Assembly (NCBI RefSeq): GCF_965221945.1
Contig: NZ_OZ244925.1
Span: forward strand, 2,790,001 to 2,854,000
Source of the DNA: Poriferisodalis sp965221945
Lineage (GTDB): Bacteria; Actinomycetota; Acidimicrobiia; Acidimicrobiales; Poriferisodalaceae
Direction of reading: 5' to 3'
DNA: 64,000 nucleotides
The stretch's first letter is position 1. Every line of letters starts with the position of its first letter. Positions 17,614-26,039 of this stretch are shown one piece after another. The translations under genes were made by a program, and so were the position numbers. Under the pieces are notes generated by a model. The model was not told the DNA's origin. It ran no database searches and saw only the letters and a program-made list of their open reading frames with translations.

Positions 17614-20600
17614 GATAGTCGGCGCTGGTTGGCCTTGGCGAGGGCGACCAACTCGACGGCCAACTCGTCGAGGCTGGCGTAGGCGAACAGGTTGCTGCGG
17701 TCGAGCGACTGCTTGATCGCCTTGCGCAGTTCGTCCTGCTTGGTGGCGTTGTCCCAGAAGCCGACCACTCCAATGATTCGGCGAACCTCTGCCACCAGCC
17801 CTGCTGTCAACGAAACCAGCCGCTCACTCGCATCGGGCTCCGAGCTGGCGACCTTCTCTGCCATCTGGTTGTGGAATGGCAGCTCGGTGGCGGGGTCGAG
17901 CCCGGTGTCTTCCTCGTCGGTTCGGCCGGCCTTGATCTCGGCGACCAGCTCCTCGAACTCAAGCGCAATCTGGTCCCACCGTTCTTCAAGCCGCTCGAGG
18001 ATCTCGTCGATCCGCTGCGAGATCTTCCCATAGTAGACGGGGTCCTCGTCGATGTGCTCGCGGATGTGGTGGCGCACGGCGTGTTCCATCTCGGACGCCT
18101 TCGCCCGATCCGAGCCGATCCCGTTGATGTGGGCGCTGAACGCCGGGTCGGTGATCCTCACCGGGCGGATCTTCTGGCTGAGGTCCAGCACGGTGATGTG
18201 CCGGTCGATCAGCCGGCGGACCTTCTCCTTGTACTTGTGCGGATCGAAGTCGCCGTCGGGTGTGTCGCGATAACGCTGCCGGGTCTGCGCTTGAATCTCG
18301 ACGAACAAGCTCGCATCCTCGACGAACGGCAACACTTCGGGCCTGGGCAGCACCGTGTCGAACGTGGTCAAGAAAGTACGCAGCGCAACGTCGAACCCGG
18401 CCCGCACCCGCTCATCGCTCAACACCTGCACGCAGGCTTCGATTGCATCGACGGTCGCTTCCGGCTCGACACCGCGCTGTACGAAGATCTGTCGTACCCG
18501 TTGGCGTTGCGGCTCCAGCTTCTCGATCTCGGTGGTCAGCGGGCGCAACGCCCCGTCCACGTCGGGGTCCAGTTCGCCGTCGGTGTTGGTGTACGCAGCG
18601 AGCGCCGTCGTGAGTTGAGCGGACACGCCGTAGTAGTCGACGACCAGCCCGTAGCTCTTCGTCGCCGCCGTCCGGTTGACACGCGCAACCGCCTGCAGCA
18701 ACTCGGCCTCTTGGATCATCCGGTCGAGGTAGAGCACCTGGGCCTGCGGCACGTCGAACCCGGTCAGCAGCATCGACTTCACGATCAGCAGCGCGAGCGG
18801 GTCGTCCTTCTCGCTGCCCGGCCCCAGCGGCAGCTTGAAGCTTTGGATGCGCGCCTGCTGGCGGGCCTTGTCGGTCCATGTTGTGTAGTGCGGCGGGTCG
18901 TTGTGGTCCCCCGAGATGACCGGCGCGAAATCGAGTTCGCGGATCAGGTCGATCTGCCCGGCGGCAGTGCGCATGAACAACTCGTCGGGGTCGAGCGAGT
19001 CGCCGGGACCATCGAGCAGGCCCGGCAGCCGTTGTTCCAGCTCGGCAACCAGGTCGTCACGCGCACCCCGCAACGCCTCGTGGTACCGCACGCATGCCTC
19101 TCGGCTGGTGGCGACGATGATCCCCTTGAACCCGTCGGGCATCACCGTGCCGATGTAGTGCCGGAGGATGTCTTTTGCTTTGGCAGCGATCAGTTCGGGC
19201 GCTTCGAGCACCTGTGCGGTCGTGGCGTACTTGCGCTGGAGCGTCTCACGCTGCTCTTCGGTGAGTTCGGCGAACCACTGGAAGAAGACGTCGTCCATCT
19301 TCGAGGCGCCCTTGACCGCAGCATCGGTAGTACGGCCCTCGTACAGGATCGGCACCGTCGAGCCGTCGGCCTCGGATTCGGACAGCGTGTACTGGTCGAG
19401 GTAGCCGCCGAAGATCTCCAGCGTCTTCTTCCGCTTGCCCAGGATGATCGGCGTGCCGGTGAAGCCGATCCGGGCGGCGTTGGGCACCGCGTTCATCAAG
19501 TTGGCGTGCAGCATTGACGCCTGAGAGCGGTGCGCCTCATCGACCATCACCAGGATCGATTCCGACTCGTTCAGCGTCTCGAACGTCTCCCCTTCGCCCA
19601 GCCCGTCGGCGCCGTCGGCTGCGGTGTCGCGGTACTTCTGGATCATTGCCATCACCACACCCGGACCGGGCTGGCGCAGCAGGGCTCGGACCTCGGCTGC
19701 GCTTCGGGCGACCTTGATGGTCTCGCCGACCAGCGCTGCGGTGTCACTGAGCTGCGCTTGAAGATCGGTGCGATCGGTGACCAGGACAATCTTGAAGCGT
19801 CGGAGCTGCGGGTGGCTGCGCATCGCCCGGATCAGGAACACCATGGTCAGGCTCTTGCCCGACCCCTGGGTGTGCCAGATGATCCCGCCCCGGCGATCGA
19901 CATGGCCGTCGACGGCGCGGGTGTCGCCGGTGAGCAACCGTCGCAGCGCCTTCTGGACGCCGCGGTATTGCTGATAGCGACCGACGAGCTTGATTGTTCG
20001 ACCGGCGCCGTGGTCCATGAACAGCGTGAAGTGCCGAACGATGTCCAGCAGCCGAGCCGGGGCCAGCATCCCGGCTGTCAGCAGCTCTTGCTGAGTGACG
20101 GCGTCGGCGGGTTTGCCGAGTGTTGCGGCGACCTCGTCGACGGTCGCCGGACTCGGGTCCTTCCACGCCAGGTAATGCTCGGGCTCGGCGGAGAATGTCG
20201 CCGCCTGGGCTCGCTCGCCCGTGGTGGCGACGGTGAGCTGGTTCGTCCAGAACAATTGCTCGGCGCCCTCGTTGGCTTCGCTGTCGCGCTGGTTGGCGTA
20301 TCGGCGGATCTGGTCGATCGCGTCGGTGATACCACTGTCGTGGCCGGGTGACTTGGCTTCGATCACCACCAACGGGATGCCGTTGACGAACAGCGTCACG
20401 TCGGGCCGAATGTTCGGAGCCTGCCCCGGTGTAGCCACCGAGAACTGCGACACGGCAAGGAATTCGTTGGCCGACCAGTCGTCCCAGTCGATGTAGTTGA
20501 CGGTCTGGTCCCGGCCGCCGTCCCAACCGTTGAGTCCGTTGACCGTGACCCCGCCCAACAGCAGCTCGGTCGACAGCCGGTTCGCCTCTAGCGACTTGGC

Positions 20601-20858
20601 CCCAGCCGGCATCGACCGCATCTCCGCCACCGCCGCTCTGATACGGGCGTCATCCAGCCATGGCATACCGTCCGGGCCGTGGTTGACCTTCTTCAGCGCC
20701 GAACCGAGCCGCCGCTCCAGGAGCACATCACGATCCGAAGCCCGTGCGTCAACGCCGTCCGCCTGTCGCTCGGACCAGATCAGCGTTTCCCACCCCAAGG
20801 AGGACAGATGGTCCAGCAGCGGTTTCTCAACCTGTTCCCACTCCGGGCCAGAACTCAC
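17610..20858 (-). CDS. hsdR: Type I restriction enzyme, R (restriction/translocase) subunit
   Basis: The protein has 1082 residues from a GTG at 20858 that overlaps the hsdS stop. It begins with the HsdR N-terminal nuclease domain (NIRPDVTLFVNGIPLVVIEAKSPG, the PD...ExK site). A superfamily 2 translocase follows, with Walker A TQGSGKS, the DEAH box MVDEAH, and the GFTGTPI motif. The C-terminal helical region ends near LDELAVELVALAK. It cuts unmodified DNA after ATP-driven translocation in complex with HsdM and HsdS. The frame upstream of the GTG is antisense or overlapping hsdS sequence. Confidence 0.96.
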   Translation of the reverse strand: MSSGPEWEQVEKPLLDHLSSLGWETLIWSERQADGVDARASDRDVLLERRLGSALKKVNHGPDGMPWLDDARIRAAVAEMRSMPAGAKSLEANRLSTELLLGGVTVNGLNGWDGGRDQTVNYIDWDDWSANEFLAVSQFSVATPGQAPNIRPDVTLFVNGIPLVVIEAKSPGHDSGITDAIDQIRRYANQRDSEANEGAEQLFWTNQLTVATTGERAQAATFSAEPEHYLAWKDPSPATVDEVAATLGKPADAVTQQELLTAGMLAPARLLDIVRHFTLFMDHGAGRTIKLVGRYQQYRGVQKALRRLLTGDTRAVDGHVDRRGGIIWHTQGSGKSLTMVFLIRAMRSHPQLRRFKIVLVTDRTDLQAQLSDTAALVGETIKVARSAAEVRALLRQPGPGVVMAMIQKYRDTAADGADGLGEGETFETLNESESILVMVDEAHRSQASMLHANLMNAVPNAARIGFTGTPIILGKRKKTLEIFGGYLDQYTLSESEADGSTVPILYEGRTTDAAVKGASKMDDVFFQWFAELTEEQRETLQRKYATTAQVLEAPELIAAKAKDILRHYIGTVMPDGFKGIIVATSREACVRYHEALRGARDDLVAELEQRLPGLLDGPGDSLDPDELFMRTAAGQIDLIRELDFAPVISGDHNDPPHYTTWTDKARQQARIQSFKLPLGPGSEKDDPLALLIVKSMLLTGFDVPQAQVLYLDRMIQEAELLQAVARVNRTAATKSYGLVVDYYGVSAQLTTALAAYTNTDGELDPDVDGALRPLTTEIEKLEPQRQRVRQIFVQRGVEPEATVDAIEACVQVLSDERVRAGFDVALRTFLTTFDTVLPRPEVLPFVEDASLFVEIQAQTRQRYRDTPDGDFDPHKYKEKVRRLIDRHITVLDLSQKIRPVRITDPAFSAHINGIGSDRAKASEMEHAVRHHIREHIDEDPVYYGKISQRIDEILERLEERWDQIALEFEELVAEIKAGRTDEEDTGLDPATELPFHNQMAEKVASSEPDASERLVSLTAGLVAEVRRIIGVVGFWDNATKQDELRKAIKQSLDRSNLFAYASLDELAVELVALAKANQRRLS

Positions 20859-21973
20859 GTCGCCACCGTTCTCACCCGACCCGACAGCAGATCGTCTGCG
20901 AGTCCTATGCGCAGTAGTCGGAGCTTTTCGAGTCGTTCGCACTCGGCGCTTATCGACGCAATCGAACCGTCGAGCGCCGCTCCAGCGATCTCCTGTTCAT
21001 CACGCCCAACGAGCGGGACCGGCGCCAGACGAAGCTCGCGCAAGTTGATCCCCTTCACAGCTTGTCCGATGGTATGCACGCCCACGAACCTGGCAAATCT
21101 CTCAGTGGCCATTGCAGCAACCAGGTAGGAACAATTCACGCCGATTGCGGAGACGCGAGCGGTGTCTTGTGTGATGTTGGCGCCATCATGGGATTCCGGC
21201 ACGATCGCCGTTCGGCCCACGGTTCCACGGATCGTGAAGAGAATGTCCCCCTGCCGAACCCGCGAACGCGCGTACTGCTGGTCAATGAGTGGGTCTGTGT
21301 GCAGAAGGGATTGCTTGCTTGCGATTTCGCCGTCCCTAATATCCCTTACCTTGATAACTGGGACGCCCCCTCTTACATGTTCCCCGGGCATCAGGATGCC
21401 GTACACAATCGGCCTCTTCGGATCTATCAATGCACCGAGCAGAGCTTCATCGACGCCGTCGTTAGTCCACCTGGGCACGACCTGTTGTTGCAGAGCCGCG
21501 TGAGCGCGTCGGAGTTTGGCGATTACGCGTTCGGTGGCTTGGATGGTTTCGCCGATTGTGTCAAGGATTTCTGCGATACGCCGCTGCTCCTCCAGCGGAG
21601 GCACGGACACCGTACGCTCGTAGGCGTCGCCTCTGTTCAGACCGGGTACACCAGTTGACGAGTCCAGCGACTCAAGCCCTGACAGTTTTAGAGCTTCGAG
21701 CATCCAGCGAAGGTCCAGATCAATCTTGGGGTTTACCCAGTAGGTCGTGTCGATGGGCCAGAAATCGCCATCACTCCACCGCAGAGCACCGACAGAACCC
21801 TTACGCCCGATGATGATTCCAGGCCCAGCTACTAGCGCCCTGTTGTGGTGACCGACCACTCCGTTGGAGCCGTAGACGCGAAAGCTATTTCCGATCCTGG
21901 ACTCCGCCCGCAAGGCTGACCCGTACTCAAGGGAGACAAGGCTTCCGAGGGACTCGTCCCGCCACTCAGCCAT
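20855..21973 (-). CDS. hsdS: Type I restriction enzyme, S (specificity) subunit
   Basis: From the ATG at 21973 the protein has 372 residues with two target-recognition domains. Each ends in a helical spacer: EEQRRIAEILDTIGETIQAT after the first, and ECERLEKLRLLRIGLADDLL after the second. These spacers set the gap between the two half-sites. The ATG lies inside the hsdM end with an eight-base overlap, and the stop overlaps hsdR. A longer frame to 22189 is antisense-like and excluded. The target sequence cannot be predicted. Confidence 0.95.
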   Translation of the reverse strand: MAEWRDESLGSLVSLEYGSALRAESRIGNSFRVYGSNGVVGHHNRALVAGPGIIIGRKGSVGALRWSDGDFWPIDTTYWVNPKIDLDLRWMLEALKLSGLESLDSSTGVPGLNRGDAYERTVSVPPLEEQRRIAEILDTIGETIQATERVIAKLRRAHAALQQQVVPRWTNDGVDEALLGALIDPKRPIVYGILMPGEHVRGGVPVIKVRDIRDGEIASKQSLLHTDPLIDQQYARSRVRQGDILFTIRGTVGRTAIVPESHDGANITQDTARVSAIGVNCSYLVAAMATERFARFVGVHTIGQAVKGINLRELRLAPVPLVGRDEQEIAGAALDGSIASISAECERLEKLRLLRIGLADDLLSGRVRTVAT

Positions 21974-24353
21974 ACCCCAGCCTCTTGAGGTGCTTTTCGA
22001 GGCGAGCGGCGGTCTCGTCGCGTTCGGCTTCGAGCAGCTGAAGGGTAGTGCCGTACTTGGTAACGAGATCGTCGTACCAAGCCAGAGTGCCGCGCTCGAC
22101 GTCAACGAAATGGTCGGAAACGAGTTCTTCGATTCGGTTGCGGAACTCGCCGATGACCTCAGAGGAAGCGTTGGCCGGCGGCATGGCATCGAGGGTCTGA
22201 TGGGCTGTGGTGAGCAGTGAGGCGTCGATGTCCTTGAGCGACTTCTTGGCCTTGGTTCGCTCCGATTTCATCTTCTTCATCTCGGCCAATGCGGGGGCGT
22301 CGTCGTCGATCTTGTCCTCCTCGTCGCCGGAGGCCTCGACAGTCTTGATCTCGACATCCAGGCTGACGAGCACGGCTGCAAGCTCGGTCCGGGAGGCCAA
22401 CTGCGCCCCAGCAAGGAGCTTGACAGCGATCTGATCGGCCAGGTAGGGAGCGTTCTTGTCGTCTTGGCTGGCTTCGGCGGTGGTAAGCCAGGCCTCAATC
22501 ACTGCCTTCCAGCCTCGGCTGATCGCAGTTTGGAGTTCGTGGACGTTGTCCTCCCACCATGTGGCGGCCATGCCAGCTGCCGCGAAGCGGTCCATCCCAG
22601 CAGGCGCCATATGCGCGGTGAAGTCCTCAACGAGCTGTCGGCGCAAGCCGGCGAGGCTGGCCCGGTCGGGCACGGCGCGCAGCATCGGTTCGACGATGTC
22701 CGTCCACCATTGGGGCCACGGGCTGGCGGTGGACCGCTGGGTCACGGCGTAGCCGATTGCGGCGTGCGCGGCCTTTCGCCCTTCGCGAGAGCCGACGCTG
22801 TGGCACCAATCGGCGTAGCCGTCGCCACGGTCGGCAAACAGTACCCCCAGGGCATTCAGTCCAGCCCGCTCCATCAGGTCGGCGGCGTCCTCAATCTCCG
22901 CCATCGGAACACCACCGTGGAGGTGGGCCCGCACGTCGTGGGGCTCGGGCGGCGGGGAGTTATCGGCGTAGCGGCGGATATTGCAGTTGAAGTCGTTCTC
23001 GGCCAACTCGTCGATGGTGACGACCTTGGCGAACCCGTCCACGTCGGCAAAGTCCCGGTAAGCCGCGGTGATCTTCTCTTCGTCGCGGGGGCGGAGGTAA
23101 TTCTGGGCACGACCCTCACCGAATTCCCGATCGGCGTTGATGAACAGCACCTTGCTGCGTCGCTCGGGCGGCTTCGAGCGCTTGGCCCGCAGAATCAGGA
23201 TCGCGGCGGGAATGCCGGTTCCGTAGAACAGGTTCGGTCCGAGGCCGATGACCGTGTCAAGCAGGTCGTCCTCGATGATCTTCTGACGGATAGACCCCTC
23301 GGCGCCGCCCCGGAACAGCACCCCGTGCGGCATGACCGTGGCGACGATGCCGTCGTCCTTGAGGACGGCCAGCATGTGCTGCAGGAACATGAGGTCGGCC
23401 TTCTTGCCTCCCTCGGGGGTAGAGCCGTAGCGGAACCGCTCGGTGTGGGTGAGCGAGTCCGTGTCGTAGTTCTGGCTGAACGGCGGGTTGGTGATGACAC
23501 GGTCGAACCGCTTCAGCTCACCGTCGCTGGTGTGCTTTGGATTGGTGAGCGTGTCGTCGTTTTCGAGGTCGGCGTCTCGGATGCCGTGCAGCAGCATGTT
23601 CATCTTCGAGATCGACCAGGTGGTGCCGTTGTTCTCCTGGCCGGCGAGCGCGAGGTTGGCGGGATCGCCGCCGTTGTCGACCACATGGTTGCGGGCGTAG
23701 ATCAGCATGCCGCCCGATCCCGAGCACGGGTCGTAGACGCTCATGGCCTCCTGCGGGTCGACCAGGCGCACCATCAACTGCACCACCGGGCGGGGTGTGT
23801 AGAACTCGCCGCCCTTTTTGCCGGCTGAGTCGGCGAAGTCGCGGATCAGGTACTCGTAGGCCGCGCCGAGCAAGTCGGGGAACTCGAAGTCCTCGTTGCG
23901 CAGCCGGTACTTCGTGAAGTGGTCGATGAGGTCGCGCCACTTCTTGTCTGAGACCGTGGTGGTGCCCACCCGCCGGTTGAAGTCGATGTGCTGCAGCACG
24001 CCTTCGAGTGCGTGGTTGTGCTCTTCGAGGGCGGCGAGCGCCTTGTTCAGCCCGTCGCCGACCTGGTGGTGGAGTTCGTCGCGCAGCGTCGACCAGCGAG
24101 CCTGAGGTGGCACGAAGAACGCATCGTTGTAGTAGTCGGGGTCGTCGGCCCGCTGCTCGGCCTCCTCCTGCGAGCGGCGCTGGGCAAGCTGGTCCTCGAT
24201 GACCAGCCGGCGCTCCTCGTCGAACACATCGCTCGCCCGCTTCAGAAACAGGGCCCCGAAGATGTACTCCTTGAACTCTGACGCATCCATCTTCCCCCGC
24301 AAGATGTCCGCGGCAGCAAACAGATGACGTTCGAGCTGTGGCAGCGTCAACAC
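21966..24353 (-). CDS. hsdM: Type I restriction enzyme, M (adenine methyltransferase) subunit
   Basis: This 795-residue protein has the HsdM N-terminal helical domain, then the N6-adenine methyltransferase core: YDPCSGSGGM (SAM motif I, about residue 207) and ITNPPF (catalytic NPPF, about residue 290). It is well above the usual 500-550 residues. The extra C-terminal 250 residues are helical and charged, with a Lys/Glu-rich stretch (MKKMKSERTKAKKSLKD) and a likely coiled coil near the end. The GTG start lies six bases after a TAGCCT element, consistent with a leaderless operon mRNA. Confidence 0.95.
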   Translation of the reverse strand: MLTLPQLERHLFAAADILRGKMDASEFKEYIFGALFLKRASDVFDEERRLVIEDQLAQRRSQEEAEQRADDPDYYNDAFFVPPQARWSTLRDELHHQVGDGLNKALAALEEHNHALEGVLQHIDFNRRVGTTTVSDKKWRDLIDHFTKYRLRNEDFEFPDLLGAAYEYLIRDFADSAGKKGGEFYTPRPVVQLMVRLVDPQEAMSVYDPCSGSGGMLIYARNHVVDNGGDPANLALAGQENNGTTWSISKMNMLLHGIRDADLENDDTLTNPKHTSDGELKRFDRVITNPPFSQNYDTDSLTHTERFRYGSTPEGGKKADLMFLQHMLAVLKDDGIVATVMPHGVLFRGGAEGSIRQKIIEDDLLDTVIGLGPNLFYGTGIPAAILILRAKRSKPPERRSKVLFINADREFGEGRAQNYLRPRDEEKITAAYRDFADVDGFAKVVTIDELAENDFNCNIRRYADNSPPPEPHDVRAHLHGGVPMAEIEDAADLMERAGLNALGVLFADRGDGYADWCHSVGSREGRKAAHAAIGYAVTQRSTASPWPQWWTDIVEPMLRAVPDRASLAGLRRQLVEDFTAHMAPAGMDRFAAAGMAATWWEDNVHELQTAISRGWKAVIEAWLTTAEASQDDKNAPYLADQIAVKLLAGAQLASRTELAAVLVSLDVEIKTVEASGDEEDKIDDDAPALAEMKKMKSERTKAKKSLKDIDASLLTTAHQTLDAMPPANASSEVIGEFRNRIEELVSDHFVDVERGTLAWYDDLVTKYGTTLQLLEAERDETAARLEKHLKRLGYG

Positions 24354-24359
24354 GTCAGG

Positions 24360-24365
24360 AGGCTA
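24360..24365 (-). promoter_or_regulatory. Candidate leaderless -10 element of hsdM (TAGCCT)
   Basis: On the minus strand TAGCCT is followed by CCTGAC and then the hsdM GTG, six bases later. There is no Shine-Dalgarno sequence. Confidence 0.4.
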
Positions 24366-24563
24366 GGCGCCTTGAGCATCTGTGGGGACGCTGCAGATCG
24401 TCGCGTGGGGGCCGAGCGGCAAGGAGGGCGCAAGCCGAAGTTGTCTCACCCCGGCGATACGTTGAGCACGCGATCACGACGACCACCCGCCTCGCCAAAG
24501 ACGTCCAGGCGGCCCCTCGACCGCTCAGATCTGGTGGCGGTTCGGCCGGAGGATGATGAAGCC

Positions 24564-26039
24564 ATGACACCGCTGAAGTTGCTGTTCGACACGAACGTCT
24601 TCTACGCGTGCGTCGACATCTCCCCCGGACGCCAGCACAGGGACGCTGCCCAGGCGACGCGGCTCATGGAGCTCGTCAACGACCACGGCTGCGAGGCATG
24701 GCTGACCGCAGCCACTCGCCGCGATATCGACCGGGCGCGCAGCCCGGAGCTACGCCGCGCCTCGCATTTGCGGATGCGCCAGTGGAAGACGCTTGAGCCC
24801 CTAACTGTCCGACAAGATCTGATCGACGAAGCCGGCTACCAGACGCCGATGTCGCCAAATGACACCGTCGACGCCCACATGCTCGCCGCACTCGATACCG
24901 CCGCCGTTGACTTCTTGATCACGCAGGACAGGGCGCTGCGACAACGCGCCGCGAACACCGACTTCGGCGACCGTGCAATGACAATCCAGGGCGGGATAGA
25001 ACTATTGGAGCGGCTATTCGACGAGCCAGTTCGGTTCCCGACGGTCAGACCGTGCCGCGCGTATGAGCTGCCTTCCAGCGATCCAATCTTCGAGTCCCTT
25101 CGAGCGGGTTACACCCGCTTCGACGACTGGTTCGACAAGGTGAGGCGTGAACACCGTCCTTGCCTGATAGTCGAAGGCGAGGCAGGCCTCGACGCGGTCG
25201 CAGTCTTGAAGACAGAGACAGATCAGCCGCACGGCCTCCGCGGCAAGGTACTCAAGATCTGTGCGTTCAAAGTTGTCGCCCACGCCGAGGGAGCCAATCG
25301 GGGCGAATTGCTGTTGAAGTCCGTGTTCGACCACGCACAGGTCCAAAGCCACGATCAGGTGTACCTTGAGGCCTTCACGCACCACAGCCGCCTCGTCCAT
25401 CTGTTCGAGAGATTCGGCTTCTCCGACTGCGGGACGACCACCGACCGCGGCGAACGCGTCTTCGTGAAGAACCTCCGACCCTTCGCGTCCGACAACAACC
25501 TCGACCCTCTCGAATATCACAGACGCTTCGGACCGCCCGCTGTGCTCGTTCGCGATGTGTTCATATCGCCGATCCAGCCCCGCTGGCATGACGCGCTCTT
25601 CCCGGAGGCCCGCCGTCAAGACGAGCTGTTTGGCTCACCTCCATCGGGAAATGCCATCTTGAAGGCGTATCTCACGAAGTCAGGCATCCAGCAAGTTCAG
25701 CCGGGAGCGCTCGTCGCCTTCTACCGTTCAGAGGATGCACACGCCGTTACTGCGGTCGGAGTCGTCGATGGCCTGCTCCGTTCAAGCGATCCGGCGGCCA
25801 TTCGCCGCTTCGTCGGCAGGCGCACCGTGTACACCGACGCCCAGATCACGGACCAATGCACCGGAGGGACAAGCGTCCTCGCCGTCCTCTTCCGTCACGA
25901 CCGCATCTTGCGAGAGCCGTGGACCTTGCAGCAACTGATCGGGGTTCGCGCGCTTAAGGACGCGCCACAGACGATCCAGCGGATCCGCGCAAAGGACGCG
26001 CTCTCCTGGATTCGCATCCAGCTCGACGCGCCGCGCTGA
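24564..26039 (+). CDS. PIN-GNAT-PUA-like multidomain protein
   Basis: This 491-residue protein opens with a PIN nuclease domain (LLFDTNVFYA with Asp9, VDAHMLAAL with Asp103, ITQDRAL with Asp122). A GNAT-like acetyltransferase region follows at about 165-305 (KVLKICAFKV, RGELLLKSVF, LVHLFERFGF). After a linker with PIQP (residues 336-339) comes a PUA/EVE-like domain at about 375-470 (GALVAFYRS, AVGVVDGLL, TVYTDAQI). It is the first of three overlapping genes, divergent from hsdM. The ATG at 24564 has GGAGG about ten bases upstream; the longer frame from 24324 is rejected. Domain calls rest on motifs, and the function is unknown. Confidence 0.75.
   Translation: MTPLKLLFDTNVFYACVDISPGRQHRDAAQATRLMELVNDHGCEAWLTAATRRDIDRARSPELRRASHLRMRQWKTLEPLTVRQDLIDEAGYQTPMSPNDTVDAHMLAALDTAAVDFLITQDRALRQRAANTDFGDRAMTIQGGIELLERLFDEPVRFPTVRPCRAYELPSSDPIFESLRAGYTRFDDWFDKVRREHRPCLIVEGEAGLDAVAVLKTETDQPHGLRGKVLKICAFKVVAHAEGANRGELLLKSVFDHAQVQSHDQVYLEAFTHHSRLVHLFERFGFSDCGTTTDRGERVFVKNLRPFASDNNLDPLEYHRRFGPPAVLVRDVFISPIQPRWHDALFPEARRQDELFGSPPSGNAILKAYLTKSGIQQVQPGALVAFYRSEDAHAVTAVGVVDGLLRSSDPAAIRRFVGRRTVYTDAQITDQCTGGTSVLAVLFRHDRILREPWTLQQLIGVRALKDAPQTIQRIRAKDALSWIRIQLDAPR

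Noticed and set aside
17871..19517. 548-residue plus-strand frame inside hsdR
   Set aside because: Shadow of hsdR; no motifs, and hsdR has all family motifs.
22464..23828. 454-residue plus-strand frame inside hsdM
   Set aside because: Shadow of hsdM; composition is that of an antisense frame.
24324..24563. N-terminal extension of the PIN-GNAT gene
   Set aside because: The extension is Arg-rich and overlaps the hsdM start region; the PIN domain begins at the ATG at 24564 with a good ribosome site.
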